From an uncultured bacterium (GTDB lineage Bacteria; Verrucomicrobiota; Lentisphaeria; Oligosphaerales; Oligosphaeraceae): a DNA stretch of 27,436 nucleotides. Under the pieces are notes generated by a model, which searched no databases, was not told the DNA's origin, and saw only the letters and a list, made by a program, of their open reading frames with translations. Within the stretch, counting starts at the first letter, position 1. Every line of letters begins with the position of its first letter. Of the stretch, positions 20,601 through 27,436 are shown piece after piece. Location: assembly GCA_900548225.1 (NCBI GenBank), contig URJM01000022.1, forward strand, positions 1-27,436, written 5' to 3'. The translations under genes and the position numbers were made by a program.

Positions 20601-23600
20601 ATGCAACCGCAGTGACGGTACCGTTGAGGACAGTGAAGTCATCCGCGACAGGAGCCGCTGCGACTTCCACTGCGTTGCCGTTGTCATCGACGAATGCCAG
20701 CGTGAAGGTGATGTCTCCGTCGTCGATGGATGCGGTTGCGGCATCGGCGGTGAGATTCGCCAGGAGTCGGCTGTCGCCGTGGGACGAAGTGACGATGATG
20801 GATGCGACTGCGGGAACCGCCTGGACGTTTCCTGCCGCGTCAATGGCGGCCACCTTGAGCGTATGGGCTCCGATCGGGATGTCATCGAGCGTAAGCAGTG
20901 CAGTTGCGGGGTCCACCACGACGGGGGCCGCTTCGTCCAGCGTCCACTGGAACTTGTCAACCGTGCCGCCGATGGCGGTGATGGTGAATGTCCTGGTGGT
21001 CGTGGTGTCTGTGGATGCGGCCGGGTCGATTCCGACTGCGATCACATCGAAGGCGAAGGTAGTGGAATTTGCGTCGTCGAATGGGATTTCATCGGTTGCG
21101 ACCCATGCCTGGATGGTATGGGAGCCTGTCTCCAGGCCGGAGAGTTCGATGCCCGTGGCGATGTCGGCATCGGCGGAGAGTGCTCCTCCATCGAGGCTGT
21201 AGTGGTACTTGGACCAGCCTGTCGCGTCGAGGGTGAAGATCACTCCGTCGGTGAGGACGGTCGAGCCGCCATTGGTCACGGAGTCGCTGACGATTGCCAG
21301 TGCGGAGGCAGGTGCAGTGACAGTCCACTCGAAGACGGCCGGAGTTTTCTGGATTGCTCCGGAGGTGCTCATGGCGAAGAGCTTGAGCGTATGGCTGCCG
21401 GGCGCCACCGAGGTGAGTGCCAGGGTGGTGTCGGTCGTGGTGACCGCGGCTGCGCTGTCGAGTATGTACCTGTAGCTGACCGTATTGGCGTCTGGGACGA
21501 AGGTGAAGTCGATGGCGGTCTCCATGGTGGAGATGCCCGACGCGACTGTGGTTCCGCCGATTGCCGCCTCGATTGCGGCGATGGGCTCGACCGTGGTCTC
21601 ACCCGTGCCGATTGTGAACGCCACCGTCGAGAGGATGTCTGAGATTCCGTCGGCGGAGTTCTTGGCACGGACCTGCAGGAAGTAGTCCTTGCCTGCGGCC
21701 AGGTTGAGGTTGCCGAATGCGAGTTTCTGCTCGGGGAGCGTTGGTTCCTCGGTGGCAATCCACTTGCTCCAGCTTGCCAGGCGGCTCTCTGTGGCTGTCG
21801 TGAGAGCGCCGTTGACCTTGCCGCCGAATGCAATCGGCGAGCCATTGACCTCGGCAATCGCGAAGGAGGTGCGGTTGCCGTCTGCGGAGCTGGCCAGGTC
21901 GCTGGACTCAACCCACGCACCGTCGAGGGTCGTGATGTCCAATGTCTCGGTGGGAATGATGCCACTGGTGCTGTTTCCGCCGGCGACGATGATTTCGCCG
22001 TTGATGCAGATTGCCGCGCCGCCGTCGTGGAGGTGGTTCAGCGAATTGGCCGCCTCATCCCAGATGACTGAGGTGTCGCCGGGTATCAGGTAGGAGACCT
22101 TCTTGCTGTCCCTGCCGCCAATCTCCCAGATGACGTCATTATCATCCATGACGTACATCGCGTTGAGAGCGGCGATGCCGGGCTTGGTGCCCGGAGTATC
22201 GCCCACGAGCATGTTGGACGCGTCAAGGGGGATGTCCTCGCTGCCGGGAATGCCGACAGTCCTGCCGGTAGTCTCGTCAATGCGGTTGCCGCCGACGATG
22301 GCGATGTGGTTCTCCTGTATGAAGGCGCTGGATGCTCCACGCTTGAAGATGAGCTTCATAGGTTCGACGGTGGTGGTGACCGACCCGTCCGCAGCAATGT
22401 CGATTCTCTCGATTGTGTCGAGATACTCGGTGGTGGTAGTCATTCTTCCATTGACTTCCTTGGTGACCTTGGAATAGCCGCCAAAGACATAGACCTTGTC
22501 TCCGGCACGGACTGCCGCCACCATCTGCTTGGGCTGCGAGAGTGCGCCGACAACGCGCCAGGTGCCATTCTCGTAGAGTTCGATTGCGTCGCTCTGCGCC
22601 TTTGCGCTGTTTGCGCCGCCGATGGAGAGTGCCTTGCCGTCGTCGAGGGCGACGACTGCATTGTCATAGACGCCAACGTTCAGTGCGCCTGTGATATTCC
22701 AGGTCGAGGTGGCGCCGTCGAAGATTTCGGTGGAGGAGAGCCCGTTGGGGTTGTTGTTGGCGAAGCCGCCGGCGACCAGGACTCTGCCGTCGGAGAGCTT
22801 TGCCCAGCCGAAGCGTTCGCGGGCGATGTTCATTTCGCCGGAGGTATTCCAGGGCTGTCCCTCGGAGCCGTCGGCGGGGATGATGCGCCACTGGTACTCC
22901 TTGACATCGAGCTTGGCCAGCAGAGCGTAGACCGTGGTCGGGTCGTTCCAGACGACGGGCTCGGCAAGTTCGGTGTAGGCGCCATCGGTCAGGATGACTG
23001 CGGCGGCCAGGTCGTCAAAGTTCTCCTGGATGGTGTAGACGTGGGTCGTGCCGTTGGCGATGACCACCTCGTTGCCGTCCTTGTCCACTGCGGAGAAGAC
23101 GACCTTGCCCACAATCGTGTCGCCGGCCGCGAGCTTCGTGGTCTCGAGTTCGTCGGACCAGTCGAGAACCGCGGCGGCCTCCTCGGTCGCAGTCAGTCCG
23201 TTGCTCGCCTCGAAGGTGATCTTGCGGGTCACTCCGGTGGGAACGGCGGGTGTGAATGCATCCAGGAAGGACGGGTTGACAACCACTCTGCCGCTGGTGT
23301 ATGCGCCGTCCAGCAGGAAGTAGTGGTGGGTCGAATCGTCGAAGATCGGCTTGTGGACGCTGGTGTCGCCGGTGCGCTCCATGGTGACGCCGCGGTTGGC
23401 TACACCCTGGTAGGCCTTTTCGGTGTCCATCGCGTAGAATCCTGCGGTGAGGACAACGTCGCCGCGGGTGCTGGCGAGAGTCGCCTGGAAGACGTATGCG
23501 ATGGTCGCGTCGTCGTACCAGCCGTCGAGGGCGATGTTGTCGGCCGCGTCGTCATCGATTGTATTGATGTCGTCGAGGGTTCCCTCGTATGTGGCCAGTG

Positions 23601-26600
23601 CGTCGCCTGTGGGCTGGTGTGCGGCATCCATCTTGAAGATTTCAATCTTCCAGGAGGAGGCGCGGCTTGCCATGTAGTTCAGCTTGATCTGCGGCACCAG
23701 GGTGGGTTCCGCAGCGGTGGTCGTGAAGAAGACTCCGTCGGCGGGCGCCACCAGCTCTGGGGAGATGTAGATCGTCATGGGGACGCCGTCGTTGGCGGCG
23801 ACGATGTTGCCGTCCACGTCCTTGATGCCGGTATTTACGGCGTTGACCTTGACGAGCCAGCCGTCTGGGGTGGTGAATCCGGAGATGTCGGTTTTCGTGG
23901 TGAAAGAGACCGACGCGCCGTCGAAGACCGCCGTGAATTCGGCTCCGTCAGTCAGTTCCACCGACTTGCCGCCGCCCACGAGTGTGATTCCGCTGATTGC
24001 GCCGTCGGAGACGAGCTCCTCGGAGAAGGTCAGCTTGATGACCGTGCCCGCGACCAGCGTGTAGCCGGGATTGTCGAAGCGGATGTTCTCGCCTTCCTGT
24101 TCAGCCAGCAGGAGGATGGGCACCATGGCATCCACGACCGTGAAGTCGTCGTTGACCTTGAGCACATTTCCTGCGGCGTCGGTGAGGGTCTGGACCTCGC
24201 CGAAGGCGAAGGACTCGGGAGTGACCTCGCCGGCGGGCGCGTCAACCTTGAAGACCAGATAGCTGTCGTTGAGCGCGTCGACGATGCCGACCGCGCTGGT
24301 TCCAGGAGTCTGGAGCGTCATGGGGGCGCCGTCCATTGTCCACTCGGTTGTGCCGAAGGTCGTGTCGAGGACTGGCTCGGTGAAGGTCAGCATCACGGAG
24401 TCGAGGACGCCGTCGCTGTCGGTGTCAAGGAGGGTCGCCGTGCGGATGAACGGGGAGACCTTGTCGTTGGCCTTGATGCCCTTGATTTCAGCGGGGTTGT
24501 TCGCCCAGTCGACCAGGGCGGTGCCGGTGGTGAAGGCTGCCGCGACGGAGACGGGGGCGGTGGAGTAGTCGGCCTCGGTCATGCCGTCCGCGGGCGCCAG
24601 CTTCAGTGACGCGGTGACGGAGTCGTCGGAGATGACGAAGTCGGTCACCTTGTATGCGTTGCCAGTGACGGTGTCGGTGATATTCCAGACCGAGAGGTCG
24701 CTCGATGTGAGCTTCTTCATGCCCTCGTCGAAGGTCATGGAGAGGGTGTCGGCGATGCGGGAGTCAACTGCGGTCGCGTCGACATTCTCCAGCACAGGCG
24801 GCTTGGAGTCGATGGCGATCGTGCCGGTGGTGACGTCTGCGATCTTGCGGACGGTCTTGTTCAGGGAGACGCCGTCGGAGGTGATGTAGGCGACGAACTT
24901 GTCGCCGCTGTTGACCTGCTGGGTGTTGTTTGCGGTCTGGCTCGGGATGACCACGATGAAGAAGTCGTGGACGTCATCGACCACTGCACTTGTGATTTCG
25001 TTATTGGCGCTGGGCGAGAGGGAGACCACCTGGGTGTTTCCATTCTGGCTCCAGGAGGGCTTGCCTGCGAGCGGGACGAAGGTGTCCACTTCTGGGTCGA
25101 AGACGCCGTTGCCGTCGGCGTCGCGCCAGAGTTGGACGCCGGAGCTCTTGTCATTGGAGAGAGGCAGGAAGTCGGTGGCAACCCAACCGTTGACATTGTT
25201 GAAGTTGACCGTCACCTTGCTCAGGATCACGTCGGAGGCCCCGCTGTTGGCGAAGTCAAGTCCGATGATTGCGGACATTGCGCTCTCGTAGGTGGCGTAT
25301 GCGGGGTTGGCGGAGTCTGGGGTGTAGCGGCGGATGGTGCGGGCGGGAGTCACGAGGAACTGCCACGACATCTCCATATCCTTCCAGGTGTTGTCATCGG
25401 AGAGGATGAGCGCCTTGGTCTGTCCGTACGCGCCCTCGCTACCCTTGACCAGGTTCATCTTCAGGCGGTCGCCGGCCTGGAATGGACGCAGGGTCGCGCC
25501 GATGTTGGCGGCCACGTCATACTCCTCGGTGCCGTCGAATGCAGGATAGAGGACGACCAGGTCGGTGGCGGCCAGTGTCAGAGGCGCCATCATGCCGCCG
25601 GTGCCGCTGCGCAGGACGACAACGTCCTGCAGCGGATTGTAGTTGCGGTTGGCATCGTCGTCCGCATCGACGTAGTAGAGGTAGTTGCGTCCATTGACTG
25701 TGGCGTCTCCCTCTGCGGGGGAGAACTCCACCGGGTCGAGGGAATTCTCTTCGTTGAGGACGACCGTTGTTGCGCCGATGCCCTGTGTGAGTGTGGAGTC
25801 GGTGTCGATGACCGCATCCATCCATGGCAGCGTGTATGTCAGGTCTGTGTCGAAGAAGACGGGTTCGTCAGCATCCCAGATGCCGTTTTCGTTGGCGTCG
25901 TAGAATGCGAGGCGGTCTGCGGCGGTGAAGCTCTTGTCGGAGTCGGTCTGGTTGATGCGGTCGATTCCGAGGGTGAACTTGCCGTCTGCATTGACATCTG
26001 TGTAGAAGCAGGTGGTGGAGCCTGCGATGCTTGTCAGCTTGGTGCCCAGCGGAATGGTGTCGCCATTTGCGTCGACTGCATCGCCGAATGCGCTATACGC
26101 GAGTGCGTCTTCGCTGAAGAAGCGGACGGGGTCAAAGGTGACCGTGATTGAGTCGGCGCCGCTTCCGAGGGTGACAGTCGTCGCCTTGCGGAGGTCTGTG
26201 ATGGTGACCTGATTTCCGTTCCAGCTGAGGACGTAGGCGCCGTTCAGGGTGCGGGAGAGGGTCACTGTCTGGTAGCCGGAGACATTGCTGCCCGCGCTCT
26301 GGATCAGGAGGCCGCCAGTCGAAGTGAAGGGCTCGACGCCCACCAGGTCGGCGTACTCGGCGTTGATCGTGGAGGAGAGAATGTCGGTCCTGATTGCGCT
26401 GGCGGCGGATCCCTTGCCCGTGGAGTAGATGATGTACTCGGGCTCCATCGCACCGTAGAAGCTGACGCCGAACAACAGGTCATCTGCCATGTTCAGGGCA
26501 ATGAAGAGATCCTTCTTGTCGTCATTAACGGAAGGAACCGTGCAGCTTTCGTCAGCCAGAAGGAGTGTGATGTGGGTGACTCCGGATGCTTTGGTCTCCA

Positions 26601-27436
26601 ATTTGATGGCGGAGTTGACGACAGTGTCGGTGGCAGGGTTGAAGACCCCGTCCCCATTGTCCCTATAGAGGATGACACCGCGTTCGCCCGCGGCCACATT
26701 GTTGTCCAGGCTCTTGAGCGCCGTGGCGGGGTCGAAGCCCTTGACATTGACGAGGTCGATGGAGACCTCTGTCACGTATGGGGTGTTTCCGGTGACGCTT
26801 CTCTGGATGAAGTGGCTGACGCTTGTGAGCGGGACGATGGAATCCGCGTCCACAGTCTGGCCGGAGGATGTCTCCTTGGCGAAGACCGTATTTGTGACCG
26901 TTGTGCAGGTATTGACTTTGCTGACAACCTGGGCGAAGCTGTAGACATCGCCTCTGGTGATCTGGTTCTTGAGCCCCCTGGACGTATCAGTGCCAAAGGA
27001 GATGCTCTTGTCCTTCCGCCTGTAGTTGAAGTAGTCGTACGTGGGTTCGGAGGGATCCAGGAAGCTTGCGCTCATCTGGAAGGAGTCGCCGAAGGACATG
27101 TCAACCGTTGTCTTGACGCAGACGAAGAAGTTGAAGTTCTTGTTGAAGACGCTGTCCAGCGGCGTGCTGAGCCATGCGGTCATGAAGTCCGGGTCTGGAA
27201 CCAGGCTGCAGGTCCACACATCTCCGCCTCCTGCGAAGACCGGGGTCTCCAGGAGAGGCACGAACATGTCGCCAGCCGTGAATGTTCCGGACGCGTCCGC
27301 ATCCCACCACAGCGAAACACCGCTGTCCTCATCCTTCGAAAGCGGGTTGAAGTGGGTCGGGGTGACGCCGTTGACGCTTCTGATGGTGACATCGACCCAG
27401 TAGAGGCTGTTCTGGTTGACCATGAGGCGGTCGGAA
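17683..27436 (-). CDS. giant cohesin/dockerin/Kelch multidomain surface protein (5' end beyond window)
   Basis: Partial gene: the frame is still open at the right edge, so signal peptide and true start are not visible. Numbering is from the first Met at 27423. Three copies of a calcium-loop module lie at about 8-125, 215-325 and 718-865. Ig-like and SbsA-like domains span about 880-1510. A Kelch-type propeller with seven hydrophobic-x-G-G motifs covers about 1520-1890, and more Ig-like repeats about 1935-2335. Then come a cohesin-like domain (about 2337-2500), a Calx-beta-like stretch (about 2503-2720), a two-loop dockerin (about 2728-2795, D-I-N-G-D-G at 2734 and D-F-N-G-D-G at 2767), a second cohesin-like domain (about 2800-2957) and a tandem GWNLV module (about 3100-3246). 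No catalytic domain is seen. Expected to act outside the cell as a scaffold or adhesin (inference). Confidence 0.85.
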   Translation of the reverse strand, partial: SDRLMVNQNSLYWVDVTIRSVNGVTPTHFNPLSKDEDSGVSLWWDADASGTFTAGDMFVPLLETPVFAGGGDVWTCSLVPDPDFMTAWLSTPLDSVFNKNFNFFVCVKTTVDMSFGDSFQMSASFLDPSEPTYDYFNYRRKDKSISFGTDTSRGLKNQITRGDVYSFAQVVSKVNTCTTVTNTVFAKETSSGQTVDADSIVPLTSVSHFIQRSVTGNTPYVTEVSIDLVNVKGFDPATALKSLDNNVAAGERGVILYRDNGDGVFNPATDTVVNSAIKLETKASGVTHITLLLADESCTVPSVNDDKKDLFIALNMADDLLFGVSFYGAMEPEYIIYSTGKGSAASAIRTDILSSTINAEYADLVGVEPFTSTGGLLIQSAGSNVSGYQTVTLSRTLNGAYVLSWNGNQVTITDLRKATTVTLGSGADSITVTFDPVRFFSEDALAYSAFGDAVDANGDTIPLGTKLTSIAGSTTCFYTDVNADGKFTLGIDRINQTDSDKSFTAADRLAFYDANENGIWDADEPVFFDTDLTYTLPWMDAVIDTDSTLTQGIGATTVVLNEENSLDPVEFSPAEGDATVNGRNYLYYVDADDDANRNYNPLQDVVVLRSGTGGMMAPLTLAATDLVVLYPAFDGTEEYDVAANIGATLRPFQAGDRLKMNLVKGSEGAYGQTKALILSDDNTWKDMEMSWQFLVTPARTIRRYTPDSANPAYATYESAMSAIIGLDFANSGASDVILSKVTVNFNNVNGWVATDFLPLSNDKSSGVQLWRDADGNGVFDPEVDTFVPLAGKPSWSQNGNTQVVSLSPSANNEITSAVVDDVHDFFIVVIPSQTANNTQQVNSGDKFVAYITSDGVSLNKTVRKIADVTTGTIAIDSKPPVLENVDATAVDSRIADTLSMTFDEGMKKLTSSDLSVWNITDTVTGNAYKVTDFVISDDSVTASLKLAPADGMTEADYSTAPVSVAAAFTTGTALVDWANNPAEIKGIKANDKVSPFIRTATLLDTDSDGVLDSVMLTFTEPVLDTTFGTTEWTMDGAPMTLQTPGTSAVGIVDALNDSYLVFKVDAPAGEVTPESFAFGEVQTLTDAAGNVLKVNDDFTVVDAMVPILLLAEQEGENIRFDNPGYTLVAGTVIKLTFSEELVSDGAISGITLVGGGKSVELTDGAEFTAVFDGASVSFTTKTDISGFTTPDGWLVKVNAVNTGIKDVDGNIVAANDGVPMTIYISPELVAPADGVFFTTTAAEPTLVPQIKLNYMASRASSWKIEIFKMDAAHQPTGDALATYEGTLDDINTIDDDAADNIALDGWYDDATIAYVFQATLASTRGDVVLTAGFYAMDTEKAYQGVANRGVTMERTGDTSVHKPIFDDSTHHYFLLDGAYTSGRVVVNPSFLDAFTPAVPTGVTRKITFEASNGLTATEEAAAVLDWSDELETTKLAAGDTIVGKVVFSAVDKDGNEVVIANGTTHVYTIQENFDDLAAAVILTDGAYTELAEPVVWNDPTTVYALLAKLDVKEYQWRIIPADGSEGQPWNTSGEMNIARERFGWAKLSDGRVLVAGGFANNNPNGLSSTEIFDGATSTWNITGALNVGVYDNAVVALDDGKALSIGGANSAKAQSDAIELYENGTWRVVGALSQPKQMVAAVRAGDKVYVFGGYSKVTKEVNGRMTTTTEYLDTIERIDIAADGSVTTTVEPMKLIFKRGASSAFIQENHIAIVGGNRIDETTGRTVGIPGSEDIPLDASNMLVGDTPGTKPGIAALNAMYVMDDNDVIWEIGGRDSKKVSYLIPGDTSVIWDEAANSLNHLHDGGAAICINGEIIVAGGNSTSGIIPTETLDITTLDGAWVESSDLASSADGNRTSFAIAEVNGSPIAFGGKVNGALTTATESRLASWSKWIATEEPTLPEQKLAFGNLNLAAGKDYFLQVRAKNSADGISDILSTVAFTIGTGETTVEPIAAIEAAIGGTTVASGISTMETAIDFTFVPDANTVSYRYILDSAAAVTTTDTTLALTSVAPGSHTLKLFAMSTSGAIQKTPAVFEWTVTAPASALAIVSDSVTNGGSTVLTDGVIFTLDATGWSKYHYSLDGGALSADADIATGIELSGLETGSHTIQAWVATDEIPFDDANSTTFAFDVIAVGIDPAASTDTTTTRTFTITAIGGTVDKFQWTLDEAAPVVVDPATALLTLDDIPIGAHTLKVAAIDAAGNVQAVPAVASIIVTSSHGDSRLLANLTADAATASIDDGDITFTLAFVDDNGNAVEVAAAPVADDFTVLNGTVTAVASVNESTFTVTVEPAASIAAGETEVVSLQLMAGRVHEPDFGHSNVASATATTLVYSPAAADGKLVSFGIGLYSDFDLTTPVTTVEVLDAFYVAVEVDALRAITGADVKVTYDPAKFALADDTLVATDIVQAPFNAIDTEATGKTVAFVEKKADGEIHLGGAVLDPANAVSGSFDLAILKFKAIGTGDGADTDFAVAPGEQTIGIEGVLPIANDDPAVAYGSARLEVTEDVATLTISLAPATIDEGGATTLTATISGAIATDLTVVVSADDPLVADQTIVIAAGDTTGTKEVTVANDNKLTGDYDITFTVTSTATGDSAVTAPATGAEAVLKVVDLAVEELAFTLVNADGDEIGNVTEGEQFFVRATLGAGNAAAADVKFTLAVGGTAVAGTDYTYANSFVIVKDDVSGTETFTTYRDGALNAAPKTIELTVTALTVEGFTVPITTGTLTMLVYDGDTMRADINGDGAIDGSDALLFLYYFQTENDGSEGWGACDFNGDGVIDGADALLFLYYYESGDTRGDTREDLPVFDFILSSDKATLGVGEETEVSFVVNFSKDGGINGAQADIAWDPSKLQVVGPLKEDGSLDLDAAINKASFEMLSTGTLDNGAGKITKFFASTLKPGELVLPVTIGTFTVKALAAGEATIFISNPQSTTPGKISYGNPPIPDNAVGNITNLTLNITTEPTENGFLLDFHGTYRDTRAPSDVVLTIGEKEGASDAFSAADGDIKAMPGDFPYALYVKNGSDRLTKDVRALTDSPVTWHCEYAKTDSDQKELELTWDLTGLDAYIFTIEVDGAARTMEKQGSQVLSGNSKSFAVTVQPAASLLSHSYALNEGWNLVGAPFDLDAVAINTLKGEDGVLRGYDADAFAFTEFTGSSLAAGECLWVHRTAPATVEVKGTAPAAKGVQLIAGWNLVTPLATTAASNMTLPNSPQVWVWTADGYRWINEDSDIRKGTGYWFYSETETTIWKTAE
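18555..19025 (-). other. cohesin-like domain 2 coding segment
   Basis: Encodes residues about 2800-2957. V-G-E-E-T-E-V-S-F-V-V-N-F, I-N-G-A-Q-A-D-I-A-W-D-P-S-K-L-Q-V and I-G-T-F-T-V-K-A-L match the strand pattern of cohesins. It follows the dockerin directly. Confidence 0.65.
19040..19236 (-). other. dockerin domain coding segment
   Basis: Two F-hand calcium loops of the form D-x-N-x-D-G-x-x-D-G-x-D, each followed by A-L-L-F-L-Y-Y. They lie about 33 residues apart, the spacing of genuine type I dockerins. The specificity positions 10 and 11 of the loops read Gly-Ser and Gly-Ala. The domain is internal, flanked by a Calx-beta-like stretch and a cohesin-like domain. Confidence 0.85.
19919..20415 (-). 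other. cohesin-like domain 1 coding segment
   Basis: Encodes residues about 2337-2502. A beta-rich segment has the cohesin landmarks: I-T-G-A-D-V-K-V-T-Y-D-P-A-K-F followed by a Phe/Val-rich middle, L-H-L-G-G-like strands (I-H-L-G-G) and L-A-I-L-K-F-K-A. Assigned from pattern only. Confidence 0.6.

Noticed and set aside
22306..24609. 767-codon open frame on the plus strand, opposite the cohesin/dockerin giant gene
   Set aside because: Shadow of the minus-strand frame: its translation is a Gly/Val/Asp-rich string with no recognisable fold.
1..27436. RNA genes, insertion sequences, integrases, attachment sites or replication origins
   Set aside because: None recognised on either strand. All long frames are explained by the nine minus-strand genes.

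Overview
The window reads almost entirely on the minus strand. It looks like a Gram-negative, outer-membrane-bearing bacterium of fairly high G+C (coding rows I counted by hand fall at roughly 58-68 percent). Very large secreted multi-domain proteins (LamG-like jelly rolls, DxDGDG calcium repeats, cohesin and dockerin modules) beside a DUF3450-like/ExbB/ExbD cassette and an mreD-mrdA pair suggest the PVC group (Lentisphaerota, Kiritimatiellota or Verrucomicrobiota). That placement is inference from gene content, not a database result.

Right part (17683-27436): the 3' portion of a giant gene entering from beyond the right edge, with more than 3,246 codons visible. In order it holds three copies of a calcium-loop module, several Ig-like domains, a seven-motif Kelch region, more Ig-like domains, a cohesin-like domain, a Calx-beta-like stretch, a complete two-repeat dockerin, a second cohesin-like domain, and a C-terminal tandem GWNLV module. 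A very strong intrinsic terminator follows its stop.

Middle (6817-17361): a second giant gene of about 3,514 codons, with a signal peptide, five LamG-like domains separated by DxDGDG blocks, a tandem-duplicated supermodule of about 490-500 residues, a coiled coil, a PPC-like region, and the same kind of tandem GWNLV C-terminus. It has its own candidate promoter, a clear Shine-Dalgarno and its own terminator. Neither giant protein shows a recognisable catalytic domain in the visible part, so both look like extracellular scaffold, adhesin or surface-layer proteins. They plausibly form one surface system.

Left part (334-6530): a tight seven-gene minus-strand operon: pteridine-reductase-like SDR, DUF3450-like coiled-coil protein, long ExbB/TolQ-type channel, ExbD/TolR, PHP-family phosphatase, MreD-like membrane protein and penicillin-binding protein 2 (MrdA). 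Neighbours overlap by 4 (ATGA, twice) or 1 (TGATG) base or are separated by at most 33 bases. The operon joins proton-motive-force coupling at the cell envelope to lateral-wall peptidoglycan synthesis. A terminator lies about 85 bases past mrdA, and the remaining left 200 bases are structured non-coding DNA. No RNA genes, insertion sequences, CRISPR arrays or plus-strand genes were found.
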